Assembly (NCBI RefSeq): GCF_010731295.1
Contig: NZ_AP022579.1
Span: 4,464,001 to 4,528,000, forward strand
Length of the DNA: 64,000 nucleotides
Direction: 5' to 3'
From: Mycolicibacterium boenickei
GTDB taxonomy: Bacteria; Actinomycetota; Actinomycetes; Mycobacteriales; Mycobacteriaceae
Below, piece by piece: positions 24,210-33,169 of this stretch. The notes below the pieces were generated by a model. The model did no database searches. It saw nothing but the letters and a program-made list of their open reading frames with translations, and was not told where the DNA came from. The stretch's first letter is position 1; every line of letters begins with the position of its first letter. Position numbers and translations under genes: made by a program.

Positions 24210-25055
24210 TCAGCCTCCCGGTTCGAGCAGGCGCTTGGGGTGCATGCCGTCAACCTGACCGATGAACGGCGGGTGGATGCTGTAGCCCAGCATGCGACGG
24301 ATGTCTTCGGACACCGCGCGGACGGTGTCGCGCGTCATCGACAGGGTGAACGCCTCCTGCGGGCGTAGCCACGGTTCGCAATACTGTGCCGTCAGCGCCA
24401 GTCGGGCGTTCGGGGATCGGTTGGCACCGCCGCCGTGCCACAGCGTCCCGAGGAAGAACACACACGAGCCGGCGCTCATGATCACCGGTTCACGTTCGGT
24501 GGGCTCGGGCTGTCGATCGCCCCACTCATGGCTGCCCGCGACGATGTCGGTGGCGCCGTTGTCGGCGGTGAAATCATCGATCGCCCAGATCGTGGCTGCG
24601 CCCAACGCTTTTCGCGGTCGAGGTAATGGATAGAAGCCGTCGTCGGTATGCAGCATCTGCGCCTGCTCCCCCGGCAGGATCTTGATGACCTGCAACATCG
24701 ACAACAGGTAGTTCGGCATGAACAGCCGATCCAGCAGCGCGAGCACACGTGGATGGTCGGCGATCCGGTCACAACTACGGGTCTTGTTCAACACGCTGTA
24801 CACCCGCTGGGTGGCATGGCCTTCAAACCCGTTGCGGCCCAGCCGATCCAACAGGGGGCCAACAGAATCCCGGATCTCGTCGAGTTCGGCGGCGGTGAGT
24901 AGATCAGACAGGATCACGTACCCGTCACGCAGCACCGCGGCCAGATCCGCGTCGGCGACCGCGGGGTCGACCTGTTCCCCGCTGCTGCGGGTCCGCCGAT
25001 AGGTACCGGCCAGGTCGCCGGTCAACTCCGTCAACGATGTCACTTCAGTGCTCAT
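24210..25055 (-). CDS. Phytanoyl-CoA dioxygenase (PhyH) family oxygenase
   Basis: 281 aa. Fe(II)/2-oxoglutarate-dependent oxygenase fold. The metal triad appears as H and D in QMLHTDDGFY and the distal H in LWHGGGANRS, with R in NARLALT for 2-oxoglutarate. The family hydroxylates alpha carbons of acyl chains or small metabolites; the substrate is unknown. ATG at 25055 has GGTGAGG upstream. It is divergent from a TetR gene with only 45 bases between starts and a shared palindrome, so it is very likely that regulator's target. Confidence 0.82.
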   Translation of the reverse strand: MSTEVTSLTELTGDLAGTYRRTRSSGEQVDPAVADADLAAVLRDGYVILSDLLTAAELDEIRDSVGPLLDRLGRNGFEGHATQRVYSVLNKTRSCDRIADHPRVLALLDRLFMPNYLLSMLQVIKILPGEQAQMLHTDDGFYPLPRPRKALGAATIWAIDDFTADNGATDIVAGSHEWGDRQPEPTEREPVIMSAGSCVFFLGTLWHGGGANRSPNARLALTAQYCEPWLRPQEAFTLSMTRDTVRAVSEDIRRMLGYSIHPPFIGQVDGMHPKRLLEPGG

Positions 25056-25065
25056 GATCGCCTCA

Positions 25066-25097
25066 CCGAAACATAACTGACTTCTGTTATGGTTCGG
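25066..25097. promoter_or_regulatory. Shared operator between the PhyH and TetR genes
   Basis: CCGAAACATAAC - 8 bases - GTTATGGTTCGG, 12-base arms with one mismatch. It covers both divergent promoters. TATGGT at 25088-25093 would be a -10 placing transcription at the ATG of the TetR gene (25101), that is, a leaderless message. Confidence 0.65.
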
Positions 25098-25100
25098 ACT

Positions 25101-25676
25101 ATGGCACGCGCCCCGGTCGGTCGTCAACAACTGATCGACGCCGCGCGCGCCGAACTCGTCGACGGAAACGGCAGCTTCGAACTCAGCGGGCTGACTCGTC
25201 GCACCGGGCTGAGCACCGGGGCGCTCTACCACCACTTCGGCTCGAAAAGTGGACTGCTGACCGCGATCTATGACGGCTTCTACGACGGACTACGCCACGC
25301 GATCGCCGATGGCCACCTTCCCCACGGCGATTGGGCCACGCGCGAACGCGACCGCACCCACCGCTTCGTCGCCTATCACCTCGCTGATCCGCTGGCGCCG
25401 ATCCTGCTCAACCGCACCGCCGGCGATCCGCAACTGACCGAACTCGAAGCGGCCTACATTCACGACCTCATCGACAACGCCGCCGCAAATATCCGCCACG
25501 GACAGCAAATCGGCGAGCTGCCAACCGATTTGGAGGCCGACACCGCGGGCGCCTACGTCATCGGCGGCCTGCGCCACGGCATCGCGCGGCAGCTCCGAGC
25601 CGCCCCGACACCGAGCGCCGACGAGGCAACCCGGACACTCTGGCGCTTTACCGCCGCGGTTCTCGGCATCTCGTAG
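25101..25676 (+). CDS. TetR-family regulator of the divergent PhyH gene
   Basis: 191 aa. N-terminal helix-turn-helix: FELSGLTRRTGLSTGALYHHFGSKSGLLTAIY is a typical TetR DNA-binding domain. The C-terminal ligand domain is unassigned. Presumed autorepressor and repressor of the PhyH oxygenase through the palindrome at 25066-25097. The start at 25101 (MARAPVG) is preferred over the ATG at 25089 because the latter lies inside the operator. No ribosome site is evident, which suits a leaderless transcript. Confidence 0.82.
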   Translation: MARAPVGRQQLIDAARAELVDGNGSFELSGLTRRTGLSTGALYHHFGSKSGLLTAIYDGFYDGLRHAIADGHLPHGDWATRERDRTHRFVAYHLADPLAPILLNRTAGDPQLTELEAAYIHDLIDNAAANIRHGQQIGELPTDLEADTAGAYVIGGLRHGIARQLRAAPTPSADEATRTLWRFTAAVLGIS

Positions 25677-25717
25677 CCCGCGCCCTATCGGAAGGGCTCG
25701 TGCTGCAGGATGTCGTC

Positions 25718-27115
25718 ATGACTACGTCGTGGGAGCGGTTGAACGATGCCCAGACTGTCGGCCTCGCATTCGCGATCCTCGGTGCCATGTTCGCGGTCGG
25801 TTGGCTGGTCCGTCGGTATGTGCGTCCACTGCGGGCATTGTTCATCCCGTCCAGCGTCATCGCCGGCTTCGTGGTGCTCGGCCTCGGGCCGCAGGTACTC
25901 GGTCGGCTGACGGGAACCAACGGGTTGTTTCCTCTGGCAGTCGAAGACGTCTGGAGGGTACTGCCCGGGCTCCTCATCAACGTGGTCTTCGCGGCCATCA
26001 TGATCGGTAAGACGCTGCCGGGTGTGCGGCAGCTATGGCAGGCGACCGCGCCCCACGCCTTGTTCGGAACCTTCCTGTCTCTTGGGCAATTCGCCCTCGG
26101 TGGGCTAGCCGTGCTGGCAGTGCTGCACCCGGTGTTCGGGCTGCCGATGGAATCCGGCTCACTGCTGGAGATGTCGTTCGCGGGCGGTCACGGCACGATC
26201 GCGGGCATGGGGCAGCTCTTCACGGACGCCGGGTCCCCCGATCTCGTCGACATCGGCCTCGGGTTGGCGACGATCAGCATGATCACCGGCGTGGTTGTCG
26301 GGTCGGCATTGGTCCGCTGGGCCATTCGTAGCCCGAAAGTGACGGTGTTGCGGCAGCACGCGCCCACTGCGAACGATGACTACGACATCGACCGCGTACC
26401 CGTCGCGCCCAGCGATGAGCGTGCGACCCCAGACGACGGAATCCACGGCGCGACATTCGCGTTCGCTTTGATCTCGTTGGCGCTGCTGGTGTCCGTGGCG
26501 ATCCTGTGGGCGGTGCGCTCCGTCGCGCACACCTTCGGATCGGACATCTTCGACAAGTTCCCGCTGTTCCCTGTCGCCGTCGTCGGCGGATTCATCGTGC
26601 AATGGCTGGCTTCCAGGGCCGGCTATGCCGAACGCATCGACAAACGAGCCGTGAAGGGCATTTCCGCGGTGGCCCTCGATGCACTCCTGGTCTGTGCGAT
26701 CGGCACCATGTCCTTGGCAACGCTGGGTTCCAATGTGCCGGCCGTCGCTATTTTCACCGTGATCGGTGTGTTGTGGAGTGTGTGCGCGCTGGTGTGGTGG
26801 GGCCGGATGTTCCACCGGAGGAACTGGTTCGAGCATGCGATCGCCGACTTCGGGCAGTCGCAGGGCAACGTGGCAACAGGCTTCATGCTGGCCGACATGG
26901 TTGACCCGGCCCGAAAAAGCAGCACAGCCAACGACTACGGCTACAAACAGCTGCTGTACGAACCGCTGTTAGGCGGCGGTCTGCTCACCGCCCTGTCGGT
27001 ACCGCTGATCACCGAATTCGGCCTGATCAGTTTCACGGTCGTCAGCGCCGTCGGCGCCGTGTTGGTCGGCGTCTGGGGTATGCGACGCCGTCAGGTAGCG
27101 GTATCGGCCGCGTAG
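25718..27115 (+). CDS. GltS-type sodium:glutamate symporter family protein
   Basis: 465 aa with about ten to twelve hydrophobic segments. The two inverted halves of the ESS/GltS family are visible through their pore motifs, GGHGTIAGMG in the first half and a GQSQGNVATGF block in the second. The family imports glutamate with sodium in the inner membrane; mycobacterial members are uncharacterised. ATG at 25718 has CAGGA eight bases upstream. It follows the TetR gene by 41 bases and could be read through from it. Confidence 0.75.
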   Translation: MTTSWERLNDAQTVGLAFAILGAMFAVGWLVRRYVRPLRALFIPSSVIAGFVVLGLGPQVLGRLTGTNGLFPLAVEDVWRVLPGLLINVVFAAIMIGKTLPGVRQLWQATAPHALFGTFLSLGQFALGGLAVLAVLHPVFGLPMESGSLLEMSFAGGHGTIAGMGQLFTDAGSPDLVDIGLGLATISMITGVVVGSALVRWAIRSPKVTVLRQHAPTANDDYDIDRVPVAPSDERATPDDGIHGATFAFALISLALLVSVAILWAVRSVAHTFGSDIFDKFPLFPVAVVGGFIVQWLASRAGYAERIDKRAVKGISAVALDALLVCAIGTMSLATLGSNVPAVAIFTVIGVLWSVCALVWWGRMFHRRNWFEHAIADFGQSQGNVATGFMLADMVDPARKSSTANDYGYKQLLYEPLLGGGLLTALSVPLITEFGLISFTVVSAVGAVLVGVWGMRRRQVAVSAA

Positions 27116-27141
27116 GAGCCCGCACCGCTGCCCGGCCACGC

Positions 27142-27528
27142 TCAGTCCCGCTCCTCACGCCCGCGTCCGGTTATCCGGTTGAGCGTGGAGATGCCCGGAA
27201 GACTGGTCAGCATCTTGAACACGTCGTTGCCCGTGTTGATCAACGATTCGAGTTGCGGCAGGAGGCGGTCCAACGTCCGGAACATCGGGTCGGCCATGGC
27301 CATATATCGTTCGGTCCGATCGATCGTCGTGTTGAGCCGTTCCGTCGCGACGGCGAGGTTCTCCAGCAGGTCGGGTAACTGCGCGGCGAGTTGAGCTGAT
27401 GCCGGTGGAATACGCATCGCGCCGCTCGCCACCGCCTGCGCGGCTCCCACGGCGGACTGAGCCGTCTCGACCGCTGCTTGAGCGGCCGATTTGAGGTCGC
27501 TCGGTTTGGGGACTTTCTGGCTACTCAT
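27142..27528 (-). CDS. Small helical hypothetical protein
   Basis: 128 aa. There is no signal peptide or membrane helix. Residues 12-40 are Ala/Gln-rich (SAAQAAVETAQSAVGAAQAV), and 60-100 contain heptad-like repeats (LENLAVATERLNTTIDRTERYM), so a coiled-coil or phasin-like rod is plausible. The family is not recognised. ATG at 27528 has no clear ribosome site, so the start is uncertain. It converges on the GltS-like gene, 27 bases apart. Confidence 0.55.
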   Translation of the reverse strand: MSSQKVPKPSDLKSAAQAAVETAQSAVGAAQAVASGAMRIPPASAQLAAQLPDLLENLAVATERLNTTIDRTERYMAMADPMFRTLDRLLPQLESLINTGNDVFKMLTSLPGISTLNRITGRGREERD

Positions 27529-27627
27529 ATTGGCAACTGTGCCCCACATCGGCCACGGCGTCAGTCATATCCAGCAACAATGAGCCACCGTTGTCGCTCT
27601 GCGATGGCGTAAGGGCACACTTGATCC

Positions 27628-28710
27628 ATGAGCGCACCCCGCACCCCGATCGACCCGGACGCGCCAGTGCTCGTGACGGGCGCCAGCGGCTACATCGGCA
27701 GTTGGATCGTCCGGTCGCTTCTCGAAGCCGGACACACCGTTCACGGCACAGTACGGAACCCGCAGAAGGCCTCCGGGCTGGAGCATCTCCACAAGCTCTC
27801 GGCCGATCATCCGGGCCGGCTGAAGCTGTTCAAAGCCGACTTGCTCGAGCCCGGCAGCTTCGACGAGGCGATGGCCGGGTGCGAACTCGTCATGCACACT
27901 GCCGCACCATTTCTGCTCTCCGGCTACACGGATGCGCAGGAAGCGCTGATCCGCCCCGCGCTGGAGGGCACCCGCAACGTGCTGGACGCGGTCAACCGCA
28001 CCGACAGCGTCAAGCGCGTGGTGCTGACCAGCAGCGTGGTCGCGATCTACGGCGACGCCTGCGAGTCGCGCGATGTCCCCGGCGGCGTTTTCACCGACGA
28101 GCACTGGAACACCACCAGCAGTGTCGACCATCAGCCCTACCCCTACTCCAAGACCGTGGCGGAGCAGGAGGCGTGGAAATACCAAAAGGTTCAGGATCGC
28201 TGGGACATGGTCACCATCCACCCCGGCCTGGTGCTCGGCCCTTCCCTGACCAGTGCCAGCGACTCGGCCAGTCTGAGCACGATGAAGCAATTCACCGACG
28301 GCACCCTGCTGGCCGGAGCGCCTGCGTTGACCATGGGTGTGGTGGACGTGCGGGACGTAGCGGACGCCCACGTGCGGGCCGGGTACACCCCGGAGGCCCA
28401 CGGCCGCTACATCGTCAACGCCGATTCCCTGACGCTGCTGGAGATCGGCAAGATCCTGCGCCGCCGGTTCGGTCCGTTCTACCCGTTCCCGAGGATGACC
28501 GCACCGAAGGTGGTCGTGAAGGCCATCGCTCCGCTTGCGGGGCTGACCCGGGAGTTCGTGGAGCGAAACATCGGATACCCGTTGGTGTTCGACAACAGTC
28601 GCAGCCGCGACGAGCTGGGGCTGGCGTACCGTCCGGCAGAGCTGACCGTGACGGATCACTTCCAGCAGATGCTCGACGACGGAGTCGTCCGCCGAATGCC
28701 CGGCAGCTAG
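27628..28710 (+). CDS. NAD(P)-dependent extended SDR (dihydroflavonol reductase-like)
   Basis: 360 aa. Rossmann glycine motif VLVTGASGYIGSWI at residues 14-27 and the catalytic YPYSK with TSS upstream mark an extended short-chain dehydrogenase of the dihydroflavonol-4-reductase / 3-beta-HSD branch. It reduces a ketone or aldehyde, or runs the reverse; the substrate is unknown. ATG at 27628. Its TAG stop shares the CTAG palindrome with the stop of the convergent TetR gene. Confidence 0.8.
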   Translation: MSAPRTPIDPDAPVLVTGASGYIGSWIVRSLLEAGHTVHGTVRNPQKASGLEHLHKLSADHPGRLKLFKADLLEPGSFDEAMAGCELVMHTAAPFLLSGYTDAQEALIRPALEGTRNVLDAVNRTDSVKRVVLTSSVVAIYGDACESRDVPGGVFTDEHWNTTSSVDHQPYPYSKTVAEQEAWKYQKVQDRWDMVTIHPGLVLGPSLTSASDSASLSTMKQFTDGTLLAGAPALTMGVVDVRDVADAHVRAGYTPEAHGRYIVNADSLTLLEIGKILRRRFGPFYPFPRMTAPKVVVKAIAPLAGLTREFVERNIGYPLVFDNSRSRDELGLAYRPAELTVTDHFQQMLDDGVVRRMPGS

Positions 28711-29387
28711 CTCGCGGGCTCGGGCGGCAGTCCGTACTGCACCGCAATACCGTTGAGCAACATCGTCATACGTTGTTGGAAGCTGTCTTCGCTGAACGGG
28801 TCATAACCGGACTGGGCGACGGCGCGCAGGGTCGGATAGTCGGTAGCGGGACGTTTGGCGAGGAGTTTGAAGATCCGCGCCAGCCACGGCTGTCCTCTTT
28901 CGGCGTGCAGGTGTTCGCGATGCGCTTCGGTGACGCTGCCGATCGCCATCGCGCTCACCGCTGCCCACACGGCCATGGCGTCGTCGGGGGCCAACCCGTG
29001 CTGGGCGAGCGCTTCGACCGCATCGCCGTTGCACTCCATCTCCATCTCGTCGCGCACCCCGCCCGTCACGAACTTCTCGACCAGAGCCGGCTCCGAGGCC
29101 AGCACCGTCCGGATATAGGACGCGTAACTGCGCATCCACGTCGCCCAGTGCTGACCGGTGTACCGCGGCGGCGGTGAGTTCACCAGCGCGCTCTCGGTGA
29201 CCAGGCGCAGCAGATCGTCTTGATTCTTGACGTGGTGGTACAGCCCGGGAAGGCTGACTCCGAGATGCTCGGCGACCCGCCGCATCGTGACGTTCTCGCT
29301 GCCGATCGCTCGCACCGCAGCGACGATGGCACCCTTGTCGATGCGGGGCGGCCGGCCACGGCGCGGCGCTACATCGTTGGAGGTCAC
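28707..29387 (-). CDS. TetR-family regulator
   Basis: 226 aa. N-terminal domain: basic arm RRGRPPRIDKGAIV, then NVTMRRVAEHLGVSLPGLYHHVKNQDDLL, a TetR helix-turn-helix. The C-terminal two-thirds follow the TetR_C layout. It is divergent from the MDR oxidoreductase gene with 105 bases between starts, so that operon (29493-31641) is the likely target. The stop codons of this gene and the SDR gene overlap in CTAG. Confidence 0.8.
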   Translation of the reverse strand: MTSNDVAPRRGRPPRIDKGAIVAAVRAIGSENVTMRRVAEHLGVSLPGLYHHVKNQDDLLRLVTESALVNSPPPRYTGQHWATWMRSYASYIRTVLASEPALVEKFVTGGVRDEMEMECNGDAVEALAQHGLAPDDAMAVWAAVSAMAIGSVTEAHREHLHAERGQPWLARIFKLLAKRPATDYPTLRAVAQSGYDPFSEDSFQQRMTMLLNGIAVQYGLPPEPAS

Positions 29388-29426
29388 GGAATCCTCCTAC
29401 CAAGCGGGACATTCTCGATCCGGGGG

Positions 29427-29455
29427 TTGACGCTAATCGATGCGAGTTTTAAGAA
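29427..29455 (+). promoter_or_regulatory. Putative promoter of the MDR oxidoreductase operon
   Basis: TTGACG at 29427-29432, a 17-base spacer and TAAGAA at 29450-29455, about 38 bases before the TTG start. Confidence 0.4.
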
Positions 29456-29492
29456 TCAATATGAAAATTCCGATGACCACGGGAGACATGAA

Positions 29493-30518
29493 TTGACTGA
29501 CGCCGCGCGCCGCCAGAACCGCCAGATCCTGTTGCGTCGCCGCCCGGATGGGCTGGTCTCTCCCGACGACACCGAGATGGTCACCACGCCGGCGCCGGTA
29601 CCGGCTGACGGCGAGGCGCTGCTGCGGACCACCTATGTCGGCATCGACGCGGCGGCCCGCACGTGGCTGGACGGCGAGCCCGGCTACCTGCCGCCCCTCG
29701 AGCTGGGCGAGGTGGTGCGCGTGGCGGGAATCGGCGAGGTCGTCGAGACACGTTGTGACGCCTACAAGGTCGGTGACCTCGTGACCACCCTGACCGGCCT
29801 GCAGGATTACGCGATCATCCGCGACGACCTGTTCAGCACACCGGTGGTCGGTTACACCGATCCGCTGGCGGTGATGTCGATCTACGGGCCGACGGGCGCG
29901 ACGGCCTACTTCGGGATGAAAGGCGTCGGCAATCCGCAGGCCGGCGAGACCGTCGTCGTCTCGGCAGCCGCGGGCGCCACCGGGTCGGTGGCCGGTCAGA
30001 TCGCCAAGATCGCCGGTGCCCGGGTGGTCGGCATCGCGGGCGGCCCCGAGAAATGTCGGGTCGTGGTCGAGGAATTCGGTTTCGACGCCTGCGTCGACTA
30101 CAAGGCCGGCGATCTGACCGCCGCGCTCAAGGAAGCATGCCCGGGCGGCATCAACGTCTACTTCGACAACGTGGGCGGCGACATTCTGAATGCCGTGCTG
30201 GCCAACCTCGCACACAAGGCGCGCGTGGTGATGTGCGGCATCATCTCGAGCTACCTGAACGGCGAGCATCCGGGGCCGTCCAATTACGTCAACCTGCTTG
30301 CCACGGCCTCGACGATGCAGGGCTTCATCGCCCTCGAAGAGTGGGCGCGCTTCGATGAGGCATTCGCCGCACTGCAGGGTTGGGAGAAGGAGGGCCTGCT
30401 GGTGCATCGCGAAACCGTCTACGAGGGACTGGAATCCAGCATCGACGCCCTCAACGGTCTGTTCAACGGGGCCAACATCGGCAAGATGCTGGTGAAGATC
30501 AACGAACCCGAAATCTGA
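29493..30518 (+). CDS. Zinc-less MDR NADP-dependent oxidoreductase (CurA/PTGR-like)
   Basis: 341 aa. Medium-chain reductase fold without the zinc cysteines. The cofactor motif is VVVSAAAGATGSVAGQIAKI, preceded by YGPTGATAYFGM and followed by FDNVGGDILNAVL, as in prostaglandin reductases, leukotriene B4 dehydrogenases and CurA. These reduce alpha,beta-unsaturated ketones with NADPH. TTG at 29493 is chosen for GGGAGA upstream and family alignment. It precedes the next gene by four bases, so the two form an operon. Confidence 0.82.
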   Translation: MTDAARRQNRQILLRRRPDGLVSPDDTEMVTTPAPVPADGEALLRTTYVGIDAAARTWLDGEPGYLPPLELGEVVRVAGIGEVVETRCDAYKVGDLVTTLTGLQDYAIIRDDLFSTPVVGYTDPLAVMSIYGPTGATAYFGMKGVGNPQAGETVVVSAAAGATGSVAGQIAKIAGARVVGIAGGPEKCRVVVEEFGFDACVDYKAGDLTAALKEACPGGINVYFDNVGGDILNAVLANLAHKARVVMCGIISSYLNGEHPGPSNYVNLLATASTMQGFIALEEWARFDEAFAALQGWEKEGLLVHRETVYEGLESSIDALNGLFNGANIGKMLVKINEPEI

Positions 30519-30522
30519 CTCC

Positions 30523-31641
30523 GTGCTCACACCGTTCGACGACTACCCCATCCACTCGACCGCCGAGCCGGTTGCCACGCCGGCGAGCGCCGACCCCAAC
30601 CACTACGACCGCTACTGGTTCAACGGTCATCAGCGCGACGGTGAGTTCTACTTCGGTGCGGCGATGGGCCATTACCCCGTGCGCGGGGTCATCGACGCGG
30701 CATTCAGTCTGGTCAAAGACGGTGTGGAACATTCGATCTTCGCCTCCGGGGCAATGCCGCTGGACCGGTCGGCGACCATCGGCCCGTTCCGCATCGAGGT
30801 GGTCGAACCGATGCGCACCATCCGCTACATCGTCGACTCGAATGAGCACGGCATCAGTTGCGACCTGACGTTCCGAGCCACCACCGTGGCGATCGAGGAA
30901 CCCCGGCAAACGCGCCGAACCGCCGAGGGCATCGTGCTGACCGACCACACCCGGCTGACGCAATGGGGCAGCTGGGAGGGAACTGTCAGCGTCGACGGAG
31001 AGGACACCGCCGTCGACGCGGGATCGGTCCCGGGGACCCGTGACCGCTCCTGGGGAGTCCGGCCGGTCGGTGAGCAGGTGCCGATGCTGCGCCAGCCGAT
31101 GCCGTTCCAGGTGTTCTGGCTCTGGGCACCTTTGCATTTCGGAGATCGGTTCACGCACTACGCCTTCCATGAGCACGAGGACGGACGCAGGTGGCTGCAG
31201 ACGGCCCAGATCCTGGATCCGCTGCCGGCCGGAGCCTCCCCGTGTAGCCGGGTCGGTGTGCGCGAGTGCTACGACCTCGGCTATGAACTCGAGTGGGAGC
31301 CGGGACGACGCGAGATCCGGCGGGCACACCTGTGGTTCACCGATCCCGTCGAAGGCCAGACCCACATCGAGGTGGAGAAGCTCTTCACGTTCCGCATGCG
31401 CGGGATCGGCTACTGGCACCCACACTGGGGTCACGGTTCCAACCACGGCCAGTTCGAGATCGGCCGGGAATCCATCCGCCTCGAGGACTTCGACCCGACC
31501 GACTTCGCCTCGATCCATCTGCAGAACGTCGTCAAAGCCACGATGGGCGAGCGCACCGGCATCGGCGTCGTCGAGCAGATCGCCATCGGCCCACACGAAC
31601 CGTCCGGGCTCACCGGATTCCTCGACGGCTATCAGCCCTGA
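30523..31641 (+). CDS. Conserved hypothetical protein, probable DUF7064/7065 type
   Basis: 372 aa, beta-rich with many aromatic residues (YDRYWFNGHQRDGEFYFG, WGVRPVG, WLWAPLHFGDRF, GYWHPHWGHG). There is no signal peptide or membrane helix. The pattern resembles mycobacterial proteins annotated only as DUF7064/DUF7065, distantly like hydroxyneurosporene synthase (CrtC/AttH) folds. It may act on a lipid or terpenoid, but no active site could be picked. GTG start lies four bases after the MDR oxidoreductase stop, so the products probably work together. Confidence 0.6.
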   Translation: MLTPFDDYPIHSTAEPVATPASADPNHYDRYWFNGHQRDGEFYFGAAMGHYPVRGVIDAAFSLVKDGVEHSIFASGAMPLDRSATIGPFRIEVVEPMRTIRYIVDSNEHGISCDLTFRATTVAIEEPRQTRRTAEGIVLTDHTRLTQWGSWEGTVSVDGEDTAVDAGSVPGTRDRSWGVRPVGEQVPMLRQPMPFQVFWLWAPLHFGDRFTHYAFHEHEDGRRWLQTAQILDPLPAGASPCSRVGVRECYDLGYELEWEPGRREIRRAHLWFTDPVEGQTHIEVEKLFTFRMRGIGYWHPHWGHGSNHGQFEIGRESIRLEDFDPTDFASIHLQNVVKATMGERTGIGVVEQIAIGPHEPSGLTGFLDGYQP

Positions 31642-31992
31642 GGTTGTGGAACTTGGCTGCCGATTCGCAAATCGGTGGCCTGGTCGACCAATTCATTCGT
31701 CGCGGGTCGAGCCGCTGTAGCCGCGACACCTGAGCGGCGTCAGTGGTCACCTTCATGGCCAGATCTGCCGGGTCCAGCCCCCACGAGTACTCCGCTCCCT
31801 GTTCTGCGCTGGATCCGCGTCCGTTGCCAAAACGCAATCTCCGCAACGAATTACAGAAATGGAATTCTGTTACGAGTGGGGCTCAGGTGAATATTGTGAT
31901 GTAGAGTACGTACGTACGTAGTTACTACGTAGTTATGCCGGCTCCGCACCCGAGAGATTGCGGCTGGCAGGGGCGGAAAGGAAACGTGTGAA
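31642..31992. promoter_or_regulatory. Intergenic region upstream of the NlpC/P60 gene
   Basis: About 350 bases without a supported gene. A weak hairpin (31660-31675, CCGATT arms) follows the upstream stop. The right half is AT-rich and carries the TACGTAGT-type palindrome at 31915-31931. Confidence 0.4.
31915..31931. promoter_or_regulatory. BlaI-type operator candidate at the NlpC/P60 gene
   Basis: TACGTAGT-T-ACTACGTA, a perfect 17-base palindrome preceded by two more TACG repeats (31907-31914). It ends 61 bases before the ATG at 31993. The half-site recurs at 34585, 36293 and 36447. Confidence 0.55.
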
Positions 31993-32727
31993 ATGCCATC
32001 CATTCCGCACAGAGCCCAACCCGGGTGGGATCGTCGAACCCTCTTGCGCACAGGGATTTTGGCGACAGCTTCGTTGGCCATGCTCAGAGCGCCGATCGCA
32101 CGCGCAGAGCCGAACGCCGGCCAGTGGGACCCCACCCTCCCCATTCTGCTCAGCGCAGGTGCGCCCGGCGACCCGGTGGCGATCGCCAATGCGTCGCTAC
32201 AGGCCAGCGCCTTTGCTGCACAGACGACGTTCGACATGGGGCGCAAGTTCCTCGGCAGCCTGGGACTCGCACCCGCGGACGCGGGCGGCGCCGCTCCCAT
32301 ACTCCGCGGGAATCGCGTGTACGGCAGGCAGGCGGTCGAGTACGTGATCCGTCGGGCTGGTACGCAACTCGGAGTTCCCTATTCCTGGGGAGGCGGAAGC
32401 CTGACCGGGCCCAGCCGTGGCGTGGACTCCGGTGCCGGCACAGTCGGTTTCGACTGCTCAGGCCTCACCCGTTACGCCTTCGCCGGCGTCGGTGTGCTGC
32501 TCCCCCGCTATTCGGGCGATCAGTACACCGCGGGCCGCCAGCTGCCTCCGTCGCAGGCAAAGCGCGGCGACCTCCTGTTCTGGGGACCCGGCGGTGGACA
32601 ACACGAGGCGCTCTACCTCGGCAACGGGCAGATGATCGAGGCCCAGCAGACCGGTGTTCCGGTGAAGATCTCACCGGTCCGCAAATCGGGGATGACGCCC
32701 TATGTCACCCGCATCATCGAATATTGA
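31993..32727 (+). CDS. NlpC/P60 peptidoglycan endopeptidase (RipA/RipB-like)
   Basis: 244 aa. The N-terminus has a twin-arginine-like motif (DRRTLLRTG) and a hydrophobic stretch ending in ARA, so export by Tat is likely. The C-terminal domain (about 110-244) is a D,L-endopeptidase with C155 in GFDCSGLTRYAF, H204 in GQHEALYLG and E216, and the MTPYVTRIIEY ending typical of RipA and RipB. It would cut the D-Glu-mDAP bond of stem peptides. The long N-terminal coiled coil of RipA is missing. A BlaI-like palindrome lies upstream. Confidence 0.85.
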   Translation: MPSIPHRAQPGWDRRTLLRTGILATASLAMLRAPIARAEPNAGQWDPTLPILLSAGAPGDPVAIANASLQASAFAAQTTFDMGRKFLGSLGLAPADAGGAAPILRGNRVYGRQAVEYVIRRAGTQLGVPYSWGGGSLTGPSRGVDSGAGTVGFDCSGLTRYAFAGVGVLLPRYSGDQYTAGRQLPPSQAKRGDLLFWGPGGGQHEALYLGNGQMIEAQQTGVPVKISPVRKSGMTPYVTRIIEY

Positions 32728-32742
32728 CGCGATAATGGCCGG

Positions 32743-33168
32743 GTGAGAATGATCGGTCGACGTGCCCCGTTGTGGTTGTTGGCCTGTGCACTCATCTTGG
32801 GTGCCGTCGCAGCGGTTGCCGTGAAGACACACGGCTCTGGTCTCGTGAGCACCGCGGAACGGACGGCTCAGGACCGCTGTGAAGCTGACGTTCGCGGCAA
32901 ACTGATGACGCCGGAGGCCGCCCGGCTGTCCGACGTGCAGTCGACACGTGGCGACCTCGAACCCGACAGTCGAGATCTGTTCCCGCTGACCACCGATGCA
33001 CCGCTGAAGGGCGTCGACCATGCCCGAATCACAGTGTGGAACGTCTCAGGAACCGTTGAGGCACAGACCGATTCGGGAAACACGATCCACGACCCGTTCA
33101 CCTGTCGGGCCTACTTCGTCGACGGCAACCTGGCCGACACGCTCGTGGTGTTCGAGCGGGAACACTAG
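32743..33168 (+). CDS. Small membrane-anchored hypothetical protein
   Basis: 141 aa. One N-terminal hydrophobic helix (LWLLACALILGAVAAVAV) anchors a 115-residue outer domain with two cysteines (DRCEAD and FTCRAYF) likely to form a disulfide. The family is not recognised. GTG at 32743 is 15 bases after the NlpC/P60 stop, so the genes are probably cotranscribed; ATG at 32749 is an alternative start. It converges on blaR with the stops almost touching. Confidence 0.6.
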   Translation: MRMIGRRAPLWLLACALILGAVAAVAVKTHGSGLVSTAERTAQDRCEADVRGKLMTPEAARLSDVQSTRGDLEPDSRDLFPLTTDAPLKGVDHARITVWNVSGTVEAQTDSGNTIHDPFTCRAYFVDGNLADTLVVFEREH

Positions 33169-33169
33169 G

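Noticed and set aside
31660-31675. Terminator after the DUF7064-like gene
   Set aside because: Six-base AT-containing arms and no T-tract; too weak to list as a terminator.
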